Of a stretch of 64,000 nt of DNA, positions 12,898 through 24,896 are shown in pieces (positions within the stretch are counted from its first letter, which is position 1; each line of letters starts with the position of its first letter). Location: positions 8,184,001 through 8,248,000 of the forward strand of contig CM082580.2 in the NCBI GenBank assembly GCA_040954595.2, given 5' to 3'. The position numbers were made by a program, and so were the translations under genes. Below the pieces are notes generated by a model, which saw only the letters and a program-made list of their open reading frames with translations, did no database searches and had not been told where the DNA came from. The DNA comes from Balanoglossus misakiensis (lineage: Eukaryota > Hemichordata).

Positions 12898-15800
12898 CAC
12901 TTCATGACCGTGGCATCCACGCAACTGATAAGTTTAAGAGTTGTGGACATTCAATTTAGCCGTAATTGATTATATTAGGAGAAATTGGCTGAATAGTCGA
13001 CTAGAATAACATTTTCACTGCACCCGTCTCAGGGTTCATCAAAATCGAACGAACAACTGTCACGTACAGTTACAAGCTCTGTCACACATATTAGAACGTA
13101 TCTAGCTTACCAAATGTATAAATTGTACACTAATGAAACCTCAAATTCGATAAATCTCATTTTTAACCTCAAGATAATTATATCTTATTCAGATCATGTA
13201 CATGTGAACATGAGAGTGTAGCATTTAAAGATACACGTACTTCATAATCAATAGTTACACAGTATAAAGTGCCATTGTGTTGATGTATTGATCACATGAA
13301 AAGTGAAGCACATTCACGCCTGTCTGTGCCATTTCTTTTTAATTTACGTCATGAGTCAGCCAGTCATGTGGTTGCGTCAAGTGATGAATGGTGTCTGCCT
13401 GCCATTGGCTTGGTAACGATAGACTAATTTGTCAAAATTGCCTCCATGGAATGTTTCACTCCACAGAAAGGCAGTTCTTGGAATTTGGACTGAATTAACG
13501 CTATACTTCCATAGTTGCTAATAATAAATTCATTTTTTGTTTCTCATTGATTATAATTATTTTCCATGCGTAAACTTAGCCATAAATTGAATAAAAAAAT
13601 ATTTGCTTGTACAACAACGCGAACAACACTGCTTGGAATATATTTGAAATCAACACAAGTGACGTTATATTTATTAGACTGGATTCTGATTTTTAAAGAG
13701 AGTTCTAGATTGGACATGTCGACTGCCCTGGCTTATAGTCACCCTACTTGTTTTTGAAAAGCAAACACACCAGTTACTGAGTGTCTGTCTGAAGTGTCGA
13801 TCTGGAAGTCTATAAACAATAGATCTCGTATCCTGGAAATGGCTGCAGTTTATGAATGTTGATTGTGAATGGTTTGAAACTTAAAGACTTGGTGCTTGAA
13901 AACTGTATACTAATGGTGTTAAAGACATTGTGCAGAGGTTTCCATGGAAACATGTCATTAATGCAAAAATTGGCAATTTCATGACCATGTTACTCAGACA
14001 ATAAGCAACGACAGAGCAGGACCAGACCAATTTAATATTTTTAGATTCTGTCCAGATATACATACAACAACGAGTTCCAAAAGTCCACATTTCTATATCC
14101 AGACTATTGATTTTTGTCTTCTTATCAGATTATCACAAAGTATGAAACAGTTGATAACAATTTTCTTTGGCAGTTTTCACAGCTGATCTTGCTGTCTGAA
14201 ACATACTGAATGTGGATGTCAGAAGTAAAGATACTATAGCTCTCACCTCGATCACTTGCAGAGGGAACACATATATTTTCATTATGATTTTCAGTTTATA
14301 AAACCATGAATAATGTCACAGTAGATAACTTGTATATGTCTCCATGAAGGATATACGAGTATCATTCAAAGAATTTCAGTATGTTATCAGCACATCAACA
14401 TACCACATGTAGAACACTTAAAATATTTCTGTTCATTTTCGTTCCAAGTTTATAACACTTTTATCTATTGCGATGTCATAGGTTATCAGGGGGTCAGGGT
14501 TCAAATTAAAAAGCCAAAGTTCCACCATGGCTGTAGCATATTATACAAAGTGTATCCTGTTTCTATTTCATGTGTACGACTGGTTGGCATTAGAAACACT
14601 GCTATTTGTCAAATGCATGTTCTAACAAACGACCAGCAGAAATGTAAACTAAAAACTGCCAGTCTCATCATGTTTACATTTCTCTGTCTCTGTCCTGCCT
14701 GTACTTTTTTTTCTAGAAAAATTCACGTTGGATAATGCACAGGTATTAAATGGGATAGTAGAGCAGTGTAGGGAATACCAACCTTTCAACAGAAGTATAA
14801 TCTCAGCTACGTGACTTGTGGACACTACTTCACTTCGACTTAACAAAATCAACAGGTGTGTTCAGTTTCATAGAAATGGATCTCGGGCTTTCGAATTTTA
14901 GTTTCAAACTAAATCTCTCATTCAAATCAAAATTATCATTCAAACATAAGTTGGCTGAGTTTGCAAACTACGGATTCACATGTATCGTATCGTTCACTTT
15001 CAGGTATGGGGAAACAAGTTTATAAAAATAAATAGTTAATATTAAAGTCTATTGAAATGAATAAACAAAACAAGGAGTCGTACCACACTTCTTAACAGTT
15101 CCATACAGTGGCAGATTCTTCTTACTTGACACCCTATAGGCCAAGTTCTGTTACCAAAACTTTTGTCAAACTCCAAGGATAGAACACAGGAAGTCCTGTT
15201 TATAACTATTTGTATACTGTTCAGTTTAGTTTGAGAAGTAGAACAATTAATCTTAAATTGAGGCCAAACCGAGATACATGTACCAGAATATTCTGGCTAC
15301 ATTGTGGCCGCACTTTAAGATGGACTATAATAATGACTATTATTATACAAGAAACAACAATTCATTTTTACCTGAGTATTCTGTGACGAATTCCATGCTG
15401 ATGATTTGTGATTGCGAAGGGACTTGTGCCAATTGTGTCTGTGTAGTAGATGCGGACAATGCAATTGTAACTTAAACATGTGTACAGACTTGATCAGGGA
15501 CCGCGTCTTGGCAAAATGCCAAACCCACCTGGCAAATAGCGTGCTTCAGACGTGATTGAATGACCAATCAAAATTTACGCTTTATATCAGAAGTTTCATA
15601 TTCAATTGTTTTAAATGAATCATTTTTTTAACGTGGGTGAAATCTTCACAGATTTAATACTGAAACAAACACAACCCCTGATGTAAATTGCCGCAACAAT
15701 ACGACAAGGTTGCCTCGTACAACCCTGACTGAATACTCTGAAACCTTGTCTGGGGGGAGACCTTATGCAAGTCTGTTTAAAACGCCCAAACAATCAGTTG

Positions 15801-16683
15801 CATGAGAGGATGTGTGTTTCTCTTGCCTCAAGGTCACTTTTTTCTTCTTCTGATGGGGAAAGAACAACAGCTTGGGGGACAAAATGTTTTTGATCACATG
15901 TCCGAACACATGCCCAGACTGGGAGCTCTATTAAAAGTTCACTGCTGGCTCGATCAGGCTTTTTGTATACACACACCTTAACTTGTGAGTGAATAAAAAG
16001 TTGCGCCACTTTCAAGGGTGCTAATGTCATTAAAATTTAAACAACATGTGAATTCAAGCACATATGTGTTTATACACTATGTGCTACAGCCCGCATACTT
16101 TGATCAGATACAGGACCATTCGGGCGTTCAACAATGTCACTGGAATAAGTAGAAATACCAGACTTGATCATAGCTTGTTTTAAAGGCATTGTAGAACCTA
16201 AAACTTAGCCCCACCGACTCAAACCACTCCTGAGAATCATCATGACCATAAGAGCTATACATTTATCTTTCAATATTTGTCCTGCAATCAACAAAGACCC
16301 AGCTATCATGTGAAATCGCCCCCTGCAGACTCTGCAAATGCTATGATCCACTTCAATCACAGATTAATGTTTACAAGAACTAGATAGCGTCACTGGCTCA
16401 CATGTAGGCTGCCGCGTGTACATGTGAGAATGTCAATGTGCAGACCATTGTTTGGTTTTAAAATGTGTACAGAGGAACAAAAAGCTTCTTGACCGCAGTA
16501 CAAAGTGCAGCAATCAATCTGACTACCAACTTCCAAAAACCACCAATGAAATGCTGCATCAGCTAAGCAACAAGTCATTTAATAAATACTTTTCTAATGA
16601 AAAAGTTTGTCACTGCCAAAGAGAATACTAGTATATGGTACTATAAACTTCTTTTGTGGTGTTTCAACTTCTTTATTGATGTT

Positions 16684-16743
16684 ATACCGTAGACAGTAGA
16701 GGGAAGATGTTCATCTTCCCTTTACTGAGTCTGTCTATGGTAT
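16684..16743. repeat. Hairpin / short foldback, ~60 bp
   Basis: AGGGAAGATG is followed after TT by its complement CATCTTCCCT, and the outer ATACCGTAGACAG pairs with CTGTCTATGGTAT with one G:T. A six-base bulge lies on the right arm. Length and shape suit a MITE relic or a pre-miRNA-like hairpin. No target-site duplication is clear. Confidence 0.55.
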
Positions 16744-17937
16744 ATACCATACACACCAAACTGACTTGACTTCTGGCAATTTGATATAATATTTATACTG
16801 GTAAACTGCCAGAGACTGTATAAGGTTTATTGATGTTAACCTATGAAATGTCACATCCTTTGAATTTTAAACAATTTTTTTCATATACATGCAAATTTGC
16901 ACTTTTATGGGGGTGATAATTTGATTAACTTTGAGACAATTAAAGCAATCCTTTGTATGCATATTAGCATACAATGTAACTGTGAACAACTATGCCTGAT
17001 CCAGTTACACTGTAGTGTTGATTGTTTAATTAAACAGTTTAATAAAAACCCATGGAGGTAGTTATACAACCAAACTCTGCAAACCAGAATTTAAATTTCT
17101 CAATTTTAAAAACATCCGGAAAAATGCCTCGTGACGTGCTGTGTTCGTTATCTGTACTGAGCACATTTCCGATGGTGAAACTGCGATTATCGGATAGCAC
17201 AAAACCCACGGATAAAGATACTAATTTAGAGTAAAATTTAGTCCAAACCAAGCGACACGTTTACAGGGTACGTTCAGCAGCCTGCGTCATATAAAACGCT
17301 TTGCTGGTGTATACACAAGTTTGACCTCTGCTCTGGGAGTACGTGTACGTTATGTGTCCAAGTGCCGATATGGTGCAATTGTTTCAATAGAATTTTAAAT
17401 ACAACATAAACACACGACGTAATTCGGTTGACAGGCTGAGTGAACTGCAACTTTTCTCGTCGTTTTCACGACAGTTGCACTGCACGGTCGGCCGGGAATC
17501 TCGCACCGTGCGAGGAAATTTGAATAAAAATGTGTTGAAAAGACAGTGGGCCCCCGCCGCTATGGAAACGCATGTAAACTATATGACTGTTTCTAGCGTT
17601 ATGTACATGACGGGGCGATCAGGTCGCAGCTGTAGTGCGCAACTCTCCTCTCGCCAATTTGGGAGTGATTAACAGCACTGAAAGCGAAATACTGACAAAT
17701 GCAGTAATTACACTTTGTACAAACACAAAACGGAGGAAACTGTACTCACTTTTTGAGGCCCGGCTTCTTCGTACAGTAGGTTGTGTTTTAAAACCTCCGT
17801 TAGGCCATAGTGGCCGGCGCCATTTTCAATGTGTTCAAATATGCAGCGCAGGCGAAACCATTGCCACATAGGGAAGTAGGTCAGTCGCGCTGTCTGCGAT
17901 TGGATGATTTGCATAATTGATTGGATGGTGGAGCGCC

Positions 17938-18158
17938 CTCTATAAGGATGAAGACACGACTTTCGTTTGGAGAAACGCAACAAACTAACAAACGGGAAGC
18001 ACTGAAAGCAATGGAACTGGTGGGGCGGTGGAAATCAATGGTACGAATCAGCTCTCTGAGACTCTCGCTTGGCTAAATATCGATAACAGTTAACTGACGA
18101 CACCCGAGACTTCCAGTTTGTTTGTCCTTAAAGTTCCGCTGGGTTACATCGCATAAAA
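17938..18158 (+). promoter_or_regulatory. SH3YL1: SH3YL1 promoter and 5' leader exon
   Basis: CTCTATAAGG at about 17938-17947 is a possible TATA-like element in a locally CpG-richer stretch (17.45-18.0 kb). The leader would run to the donor AAAA|GTAAGT after 18158. The in-frame sequence upstream has a TGA near 18097 and no other ATG, so translation must begin at the ATG formed by splicing. A 21-codon upstream ORF lies in the leader. The transcription start is inferred, not seen. Confidence 0.5.
18011..18076 (+). promoter_or_regulatory. Upstream ORF in SH3YL1 leader
   Basis: ATG at 18011 opens 21 codons and stops at TAA 18074-18076, before the spliced start codon. If the leader begins upstream of 18011, as the TATA-like element suggests, scanning ribosomes meet this ORF first. 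A role in damping translation is inference from position. Confidence 0.4.
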
Positions 18159-21100
18159 GTAAGTATGTGTAAACTTGTACACGTACGTTCAGGTTCCGTA
18201 TTTATTGCACAAGCGACCTGAGTCAGTGAGTGAAAGATGACGTCATCTGCAAGTTGACATATAGAACTAGGTGGTTGTACACCAGTCGGTTACATTATGG
18301 TGTATAAATATGTTAATATGAAAAAGCTGTCCAGCACAGATGGTGTCTGATGTAGACATGATGGTCCATACTATATCTTATTTTAAAATGTGAAAATCTT
18401 TGTAAATATTATATTTTGACAGTGGTCCATTCACCTTTTCCAAAGAAGTTGAAGTCCGAGTGTAAGAAGGCTGCCAAGATCCTAGAGGAATTTACGGTAC
18501 CTTCCAGTAAAGTTGGACCAGATAAAATCATTCCAGGTATGTCACAGTCAAATCCTAGAATCATGAGATTCTGAAAAATGGACTTGTGGGAGGCTGTTTT
18601 TCCAAGCTTCTCTTTTCTTGGATGACATTGCAAGACAAACATAGCTTGTACAAAGTTGTTCTGTAATTGCTATTAATGAAATCTCTCCTTATCGCACACC
18701 CACTTTCACCTACCCATGTTGATTACAGCTGGGATTGTTATGAACTGCCATGGCGTCGCAGTCATCACCGTTGTCAGGGCTGCCTTCCTACTCGGCTGCC
18801 GGGGTGGTAGCGGATTGGTCGTGGCAAAACTGGACCGGTTTTCAAATAGTGAGTACTTTCAGTGATGGCATATGACAGCCTTATTTTTGCTCAACACTAG
18901 ATGCTGTTTGTGGCATATAGTTTGAAATGAGGACTCAGACTGCGAGGAGATTGTTTAGTACATGTATAGGAATTTAAGAGAGTGTTGTTTCTTTGCGAAG
19001 ATCCATTTCTGTGAGTAGTTTGCTTGTTTACCGTAAGTAATTGGATACTAGACAGGACATTGGTGCTAACTCACTCTTGTTCTTTTTGTCTCTTCACTTG
19101 CGCAGAATGGTCAGCTCCGTCAGCCATTGGCCTGGTTGGTATTGGGGGAGGCCTAGAAATCGGAGCTGAAGTAAGTTGGGAAGGTTTTGTCACAAAATCA
19201 CTTCATTGATACTAGCTTCAGTCTGTATTAATTGAAGCACATGCATCCATTTTATGTCTTTTCAGGTGACAGATTTCATCTTCATTCTGAACACTCAGAG
19301 TGCGGTGGATGCGTTCTCCAAAGGCGGTAATTTGACGCTGGGTGCAAACTTTTCTGTGGCAGCGGGTCCGATGGGTCGATCTGTGGAAGGTGATGTGTCC
19401 GCCAGAAGTGTGGCGGCCATCTACACCTACAGTAAGACCAAAGGCCTATACGCTGGCATATCTCTAGAGGGTGCTGGACTTATCGAGAGGAAGAGTTCCA
19501 ACGCGAAGTGAGTTTGTTCATATGGATTTGTGATATCTACTGATCATAACAAAAGTATAAGGTATTGTTGCAGTATCTGTGTTGTGGGTCTTTGCACAAT
19601 CAGTCATTGAAATAAACTCTCTCCCCTTCATTTCCAATCCTGTTGCTAGATTGTATGGCATGGAAATTCGAGCTGTGGACATCCTCGGAGGCAAGATTCC
19701 TCCTCCGCCAGAAGCGGACGTGTTGTATGAAGCTCTCAATAATCACATCAGTGCTGGGAAAAAGGCAGCGTTGAAGATGGCCGAGAGAGAGGCGAGGAAA
19801 AGGGCGACGAAGGAAGCAGAAAAGTATGGCATGGGGAGTAGTGTCACCAGATGGAAGAGCATGAGTTTCAGGAGTAAAGGTAAATAAAGAGGATGTTCCA
19901 CTTTGTGATCATCATCCCTGCCGGGGGATACGCTACTTTCCCATCTGAGATATCACTTGAAATTTATAATGTCTTTCATCTAGTTTCTTTCTTTTTTTTA
20001 CACACATTCACACTTCCATTGACTCAACTGCATTGTGATATATATGTATTTTTTCCTTCGCATTTATACTTTTGTCTGCAAAAAAAAAAAAAAAAAAACT
20101 GACCTAGCTTCCATGCTGTGTGTTTTCCTCATCTTTTTTTTTCTGGCATCATTTTGCTGGCTAAGCTGCCGGCATGCTCCATGTCACACAGTTTCTAGTG
20201 GAGGATATGCTTTCGCACGGTGGGTGTCCTTACCTCCTGTCTTTGCTGTCTCTTCACAACTCATTTTCTGTCTCTGTCTGCTTGCTTAGTGTCTAAATCG
20301 TGTACTTGTGTTGTTGTAGTGCCAACAAGTGGCGGGGGTTGGGTGGGTCTTGGGCATGACTAGTATTCTCTGCTTGTTTAGCAACCAAATCTGGTATCCT
20401 ACCTGCAATGAATGGTCAGAGCCCTGTAATGATAGACTCGGTTAGCAAAGATACCAAATAAAGCACATTGACCGTGACTAGTATCTCCTGTAAACCGGAG
20501 CTGTCTTGGGGGATAAAGGAAATAAAACAGGTTGTGTAGGTCAGGTTGTACATGAAATAGACTGTGCATGTGTATTTCTCAAACCATGTGTAACCGTGTA
20601 CTAGGAGGGAGAGCTTGTCTGCAGGATAGATGATATCAAATCTGTTCCTAGATCTACCCTTCTACCACAATAGTGGATGGGAACAATAGCTATGGTCCTC
20701 TTTGATAATGTTTCAAAAACTGGATAATTGCTTTGGTGATGAAGTAAAACTCAACCAGGTTAGAGTTTAGCATGAGCCTTTCAAAAGACCTACAACCTTG
20801 CTAGCACTGGCAGTATCATTTCTGTTGGAATGGTAGGTATAACGCACAAAATAATCAAAGACATAATGAAAGTCTTCCATGTAAAAGGATCAAGCTTGCA
20901 GTCACACCCCACTACATGTACTACCAAACATCATTATTTGAAATGTGTTGTCTAATGTGTTGTAACCAACACACTTGATACAATTGTCACCACAGATAAG
21001 AAAAAATCAACTGAATCAGACAGTGGCCGCTCATCTTCAGGACCCAGCAGTGCTCCATCCTCGCCCGAGAAGAGACATTCCTCTTACGCGATGAAGACCA

Positions 21101-21590
21101 CCACCACCACCACCACCAAATCAACGTACAATACCAAAATCTCCAGATCGCAGTCTACGAGAGCCACTGAGGCCAAAAACTACAAAAGCAGTAAGAGTAC
21201 TCTGAGCACAATAGGTGAGTGTTATCAGACTCTGCTTTCAAATATTTGCTCCTGTCATTGCATTTTGCTGTCTGGGTTGGTCGAATCGGGAACGGTCTTG
21301 AGTGCCACTTTTTGCATGAAAATGCAACTTCATTTGCAATCAAAACTGTCTTTGCAATCATCACGGTCTCTACACTGTCCCCCACAGGTGCCAGTGATGC
21401 CGAATGGAACCGGGCACCGCAGTGCAAAGCCACCTACGACTTCTCGGCGATCTTGCCGTGCGACCTGACGTTCAAGAGAGGAGACGTCATCGAACTGCTG
21501 ACGAGGACCGACACGCAGAACGACTGGTGGGAGGGAAACGTTCACGGCAAGACGGGAATATTTCCCGCCAATTACGTCCGAGTTCTGTAA
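18158..21590 (+). CDS. SH3YL1: SH3YL1: SYLF lipid-binding and SH3 domain protein
   Basis: Exons: 18158 (only the A of ATG), 18423-18536, 18729-18848, 19106-19170, 19266-19507, 19650-19879, 20996-21214 and 21388-21590, giving 397 residues. The SYLF domain (about residues 8-215) shows the family hallmarks: Lys-rich N-terminus with LKSECKKAAKIL, the glycine-rich RGGSGLVVAKL, WSAPSAIGL, GGNLTLG and SLEGAGLIERK. A charged Ser/Thr-rich linker with a run of seven Thr follows, then a C-terminal SH3 domain (about 344-397) with ATYDF, DWWEG and GIFPANYV. SYLF domains bind phosphoinositides; SH3YL1/Ysc84 proteins link membranes to actin remodelling and endosomal sorting. The human protein is 342 residues; the extra length is in the linker. 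Retention of intron 6 would end the protein two codons past the exon (TAA at about 19885), giving a form without SH3. Confidence 0.95.
20082..20099. repeat. Poly-A tract in SH3YL1 intron
   Basis: Uninterrupted A run of about 18 bases in the 1.1 kb intron between exons 6 and 7, preceded by T-rich sequence. It could be a retroposon tail or a simple homopolymer; no element body was recognised next to it. Confidence 0.6.
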
Positions 21591-24500
21591 ATAAATTATG
21601 CGCGAGAGAAGTCGGGTCTTGGCTGGCAGAGAGTGTACACGAAGACAAAACTCTGCATTTGAAGAGTGTAATGTCTTCAGCACTGCTTTGTCAAATGAGA
21701 CCAGTCCAACTTGCAGTGGTAGTGAACTCTACTGCCACCAAATCTGGAGCCGGAAGATCGTGGTGCGCTACGACAATCCAGTCCAACATATTACCCTATA
21801 TCGGTGCAGCTGAATAACGACTCAAGAGTGCCCACGTTTATATGTGGCAACCGTGTAAATAACTGTATATAACCAATTTTTGTTATCAAGGACTGCTTTG
21901 GGTGGGCCTGTTGCTACTTATCTGTGAAATCCTCCCAATCATTAGGAATTTCACCCATTTTAATCAGATTTTCTCTGTGATATGCAGTAATAATGCATAA
22001 ACAATCATGTTTGCTATCTTGGTACTATGCATTTGTATATGGTCAGGCAGACAGACAGTGACAATCCCATACAGAGACAGAGATATATACAGTGAGAGAG
22101 GCGAACATTTTGAAGAATTAGAGAGTATGGCAATCCTGGAAAAAAATTCTAAGAGTAAAAATATAAATTTTTCGCTGACATAGAAATGTTTTGCAATACT
22201 AATATTAACACGATGTATTGTCAATGGATGTTTTTATGTGCAATGACTATATTTAATTATCACAGTACTACCCTGTCGTTTTGACGAAAGAGGCAGCCAA
22301 GGGGGGTGTTCCACTTCTTTGTGAAATATTTGTGAGTTTGTATTCTGTATATTTTGAAAAGGCCTGTAAATATGTGTGATGCAGTCCGGTTAGCGCCAAT
22401 AAAATGACTCTACTAGTGAAACAGATTATGTTGGTCAATTTGGTGTGAGGCAGTGTAGCCTGTGAGTACGTGTTTTGTCGGACGACTGGTTGGTCCAAGA
22501 AGAAACATCCATCCAGAAGACGAGGAAAAAACTATGATCTAAAGAATGACCAGGGGGTACATCACAATGGAATAAATTACAGGGGAATGCTTGTCCCTGT
22601 AGACGGGTAAAAATTCTGCACTGAGGTCACATGTGCGTGGCATCATGCTTCTGAGCTGATTCCTCGAAATCATCTCCACATTCGTGTAAATTAATGCAAC
22701 TGTTATCATTATTAACACTAATAGTATGGTACCGCAGTGAAAGTGACGTTCATCCCTCATGAGCAAAAAGCAAAATGTTATTCCTGTGTTAGTTACAACG
22801 CACAGCCGCAAAGGGACTCCCCCGCCCGGCGTATCAGTGACGTACAAGTCCGATCACATGAAAACACGACCTGTTCCGAAACCAACATAATTTCAAAGAG
22901 ATGCGACAGGATTTGAACAAGTGTACATGTCGGTGTCATATTTTTCTCTATTGTGTAACTTGAGTAGACGTTGGGGTAGCCACCGCTTCAATGAATCGAC
23001 TTCACTGTGCTAGTATCACAGATATGTACATACTGTAAAACGAGATATCCGTTTTGCCACATGCATGCGGAAGAAACTTCCTCAAACCAATCAAATACAT
23101 GTTGGCAAAGAGAACGCTTTTGCTATGAAAGTATTGGAAAGGAATCTACCGATTTCCGACCAACTCGTTTCAGTAAAAGTTCATCAATCTCTCCATAAAA
23201 GGTCTATGGTTTTGAACTTTCAACGATGTTTTTTTTCTGACTTTGATTCTTGAAATTGTCAAACTTTAAACAAGTATATGAAGAGGATTACGGGAAGATT
23301 TACTTGAGCAATCGTGACCCTGAATTCCAATATCAGGACGCGTATACACAATCATTGACATCCTTAGTAATTTGGATGGATGTTTTAAATCCAAGTGGGA
23401 CTACATTGTACAGAGATTGTACTGGTCAGGCATGTTCATTAATAAAAATTGTCTTATCAAGCAATGAAATTGTGCGTTGATGTGGTCCATATTAAAATGC
23501 TGGAGAGAAATATCACTTTTTTGGCCACAAGTAATTCTGGTGGGTGCTTCTCAGGATATTCACCCTTTCGGACGCATCTAAAAATAGCTCGTGTAAAAAA
23601 GTGCTATGGTGCTGCAGCGGGGCCGACGCCCATCTCCTGGTATTGGTCCGACTTCCCTACACACGCTGGAATATCTTGGAATATCACAACAGGTTCCTGG
23701 AAAGTGCAATGGGTATACGCAATGCAAACGACTGGTGCATGGCCTGATGAAACGTGCACGGTTGCATGGTTTATGTCACTGTTAATTTTTTTCCTTTAAC
23801 CTTTTTGGCCTGTACTCTTGGGTTTCATCCAGTCACTGGTTAATGACGTGAGTTTACTTTTTATCCGAAAAATAAAACTCAACACGGGAAGATAACACAG
23901 GAAATGTCCCAATTGCACTGATTTTCCAGAAAATATTTCCAGAAAATGTTAATTTGCAACTATGGTAATCGGTGTTTGACTACAAATGTCTTGGGGAAAA
24001 TGTGACCGACAACCATTTTTTTTTAAATGCGGGATATGTAGTACTCATAGTTTGAATAAAATCAATTCAATTTGTCCCTGTGTGATTTGGATCGAAATTT
24101 GGAACGTGGATCTTTCGAGTATCAAGGATGATAAACGAGTGTGATTATTGTTATATCTGCTTTGGAAGCCTTTCTTGTACTTCGTCTTATGCTTGTCCAT
24201 ACACAAAATATATGTGTGTTTTTTACATTCACGTGGAAGACAAATTCTACTTTTCTGACGATGTAGACTTATTCCTATTACCCAGAAAATTTTTACACGA
24301 GATATTCGTACATAAAACAAATCCAACACTCTTGTCTTGAATTTCGTGACACAGAATTCCTCAAACTGTTACTGCCGAGTTGAAACTTCTCAGCATAATC
24401 CTAGATAAAACCTAGGATCTCTCAATTTCAGTTGAATGCTCTACCAAGCAATTGGCTAGATAATCACGAGGAGAATCTTGGCCTACCAGGAATCAATGCA

Positions 24501-24758
24501 GGAGAAGGGCGAGTGTGCTATGACACTGTTCAACGCAGCGAAAATCGGTTTGAAATCTGGGTGTTCAGAAATAACAAAATAATCGAATGTGTTTTTTCCA
24601 AGGAATAACCAAACACAAACAAACTTGTCGCATTACAACATAAGGAATATGAAGACTCCTCCCATTGGAGTCACGACGGTATTTCGGAAGCGTGGTCACA
24701 GATCCGCTTTGCCACGATATGCCGGGGAGAGTCTCTGCATGGCTATGTATGGAAGGAC
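21591..24758. other. SH3YL1 3' region and intergenic DNA up to the IL-17-like 1 promoter
   Basis: AATAAA occurs almost at the SH3YL1 stop codon and again as ccaataaaatg near 22396, either of which could be the poly(A) signal. The rest is AT-rich with short open frames of no recognisable family. A stretch at 23590-23760 has two overlapping open frames and higher GC but no identifiable domain. A decayed tRNA-like copy lies at about 24.4 kb. Confidence 0.5.
24391..24465 (-). pseudogene. tRNA-Phe-like pseudogene
   Basis: Read on the minus strand, the block shows a D-arm with GGTAGAGCA, an anticodon arm TTCAA-CTGAAAT-TGAGA with a GAA anticodon (Phe) and a paired T-stem CCTAG/CTAGG. The T-loop is GTTTTAT instead of the TTCGA-type consensus and the acceptor ends do not pair, so it is unlikely to be a working tRNA. 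It may be a tRNA-derived repeat. Confidence 0.5.
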
Positions 24759-24768
24759 GGGAATTTCC
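24759..24768 (+). promoter_or_regulatory. Consensus kappa-B site in IL-17-like 1 promoter
   Basis: GGGAATTTCC matches the NF-kappa-B/Rel consensus GGGRNNYYCC in full and lies about 30 bp upstream of the TATA box of the first IL-17-like gene. This suggests direct control by Rel factors downstream of innate sensors; binding itself is inference. Confidence 0.6.
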
Positions 24769-24799
24769 TACTTTACCGGCCGCGGGAGTCGAGAGAAAG

Positions 24800-24806
24800 T
24801 ATAAAA
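24800..24806 (+). promoter_or_regulatory. TATA box of IL-17-like gene 1
   Basis: TATAAAA in a GC-rich context. A start about 30 bp downstream (near 24830) leaves a leader of about 65 bases before ATG 24897. An ATG at about 24814 would fall upstream of that start. A strong TATA fits an inducible gene. Confidence 0.6.
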
Positions 24807-24896
24807 CAAACGCGATGGAGCCAAGAAGGTATCACACAGCGACAGGAGCCGGCGTCTTTCCCCCGTAATTCGGCAGAGAAATTTCTGGCACAGCGT

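Larger units (their letters stand above)
4757..17960. other. 13 kb stretch without a confident gene
   Basis: AT-rich intergenic DNA between the ankyrin gene (transcribed leftwards) and SH3YL1 (transcribed rightwards). No multi-exon model with continuing phase could be built. It holds a candidate exon near 8.9 kb, a candidate exon near 12.5 kb with X-box motifs just upstream of it, a tRNA-like fragment near 10.6 kb, a cluster of CACGTG E-boxes near 7.6 kb and a hairpin at 16.7 kb. Short open frames elsewhere here have no recognisable composition and look random. Confidence 0.6.

Noticed and set aside
21091-21590. Single continuous exon for the C-terminal part of SH3YL1
   Set aside because: The 125- and 123-codon frames read through the intron at 21215-21387. 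Family alignment and GTGAGT/cacAG borders support splicing between the Ser/Thr linker and the SH3 exon.
23449-23799. 116-codon open frame with Trp-rich translation and an overlapping frame at 23544-23747
   Set aside because: Higher local GC but no family signature in either frame and no phase-compatible neighbours; not enough to call a gene.
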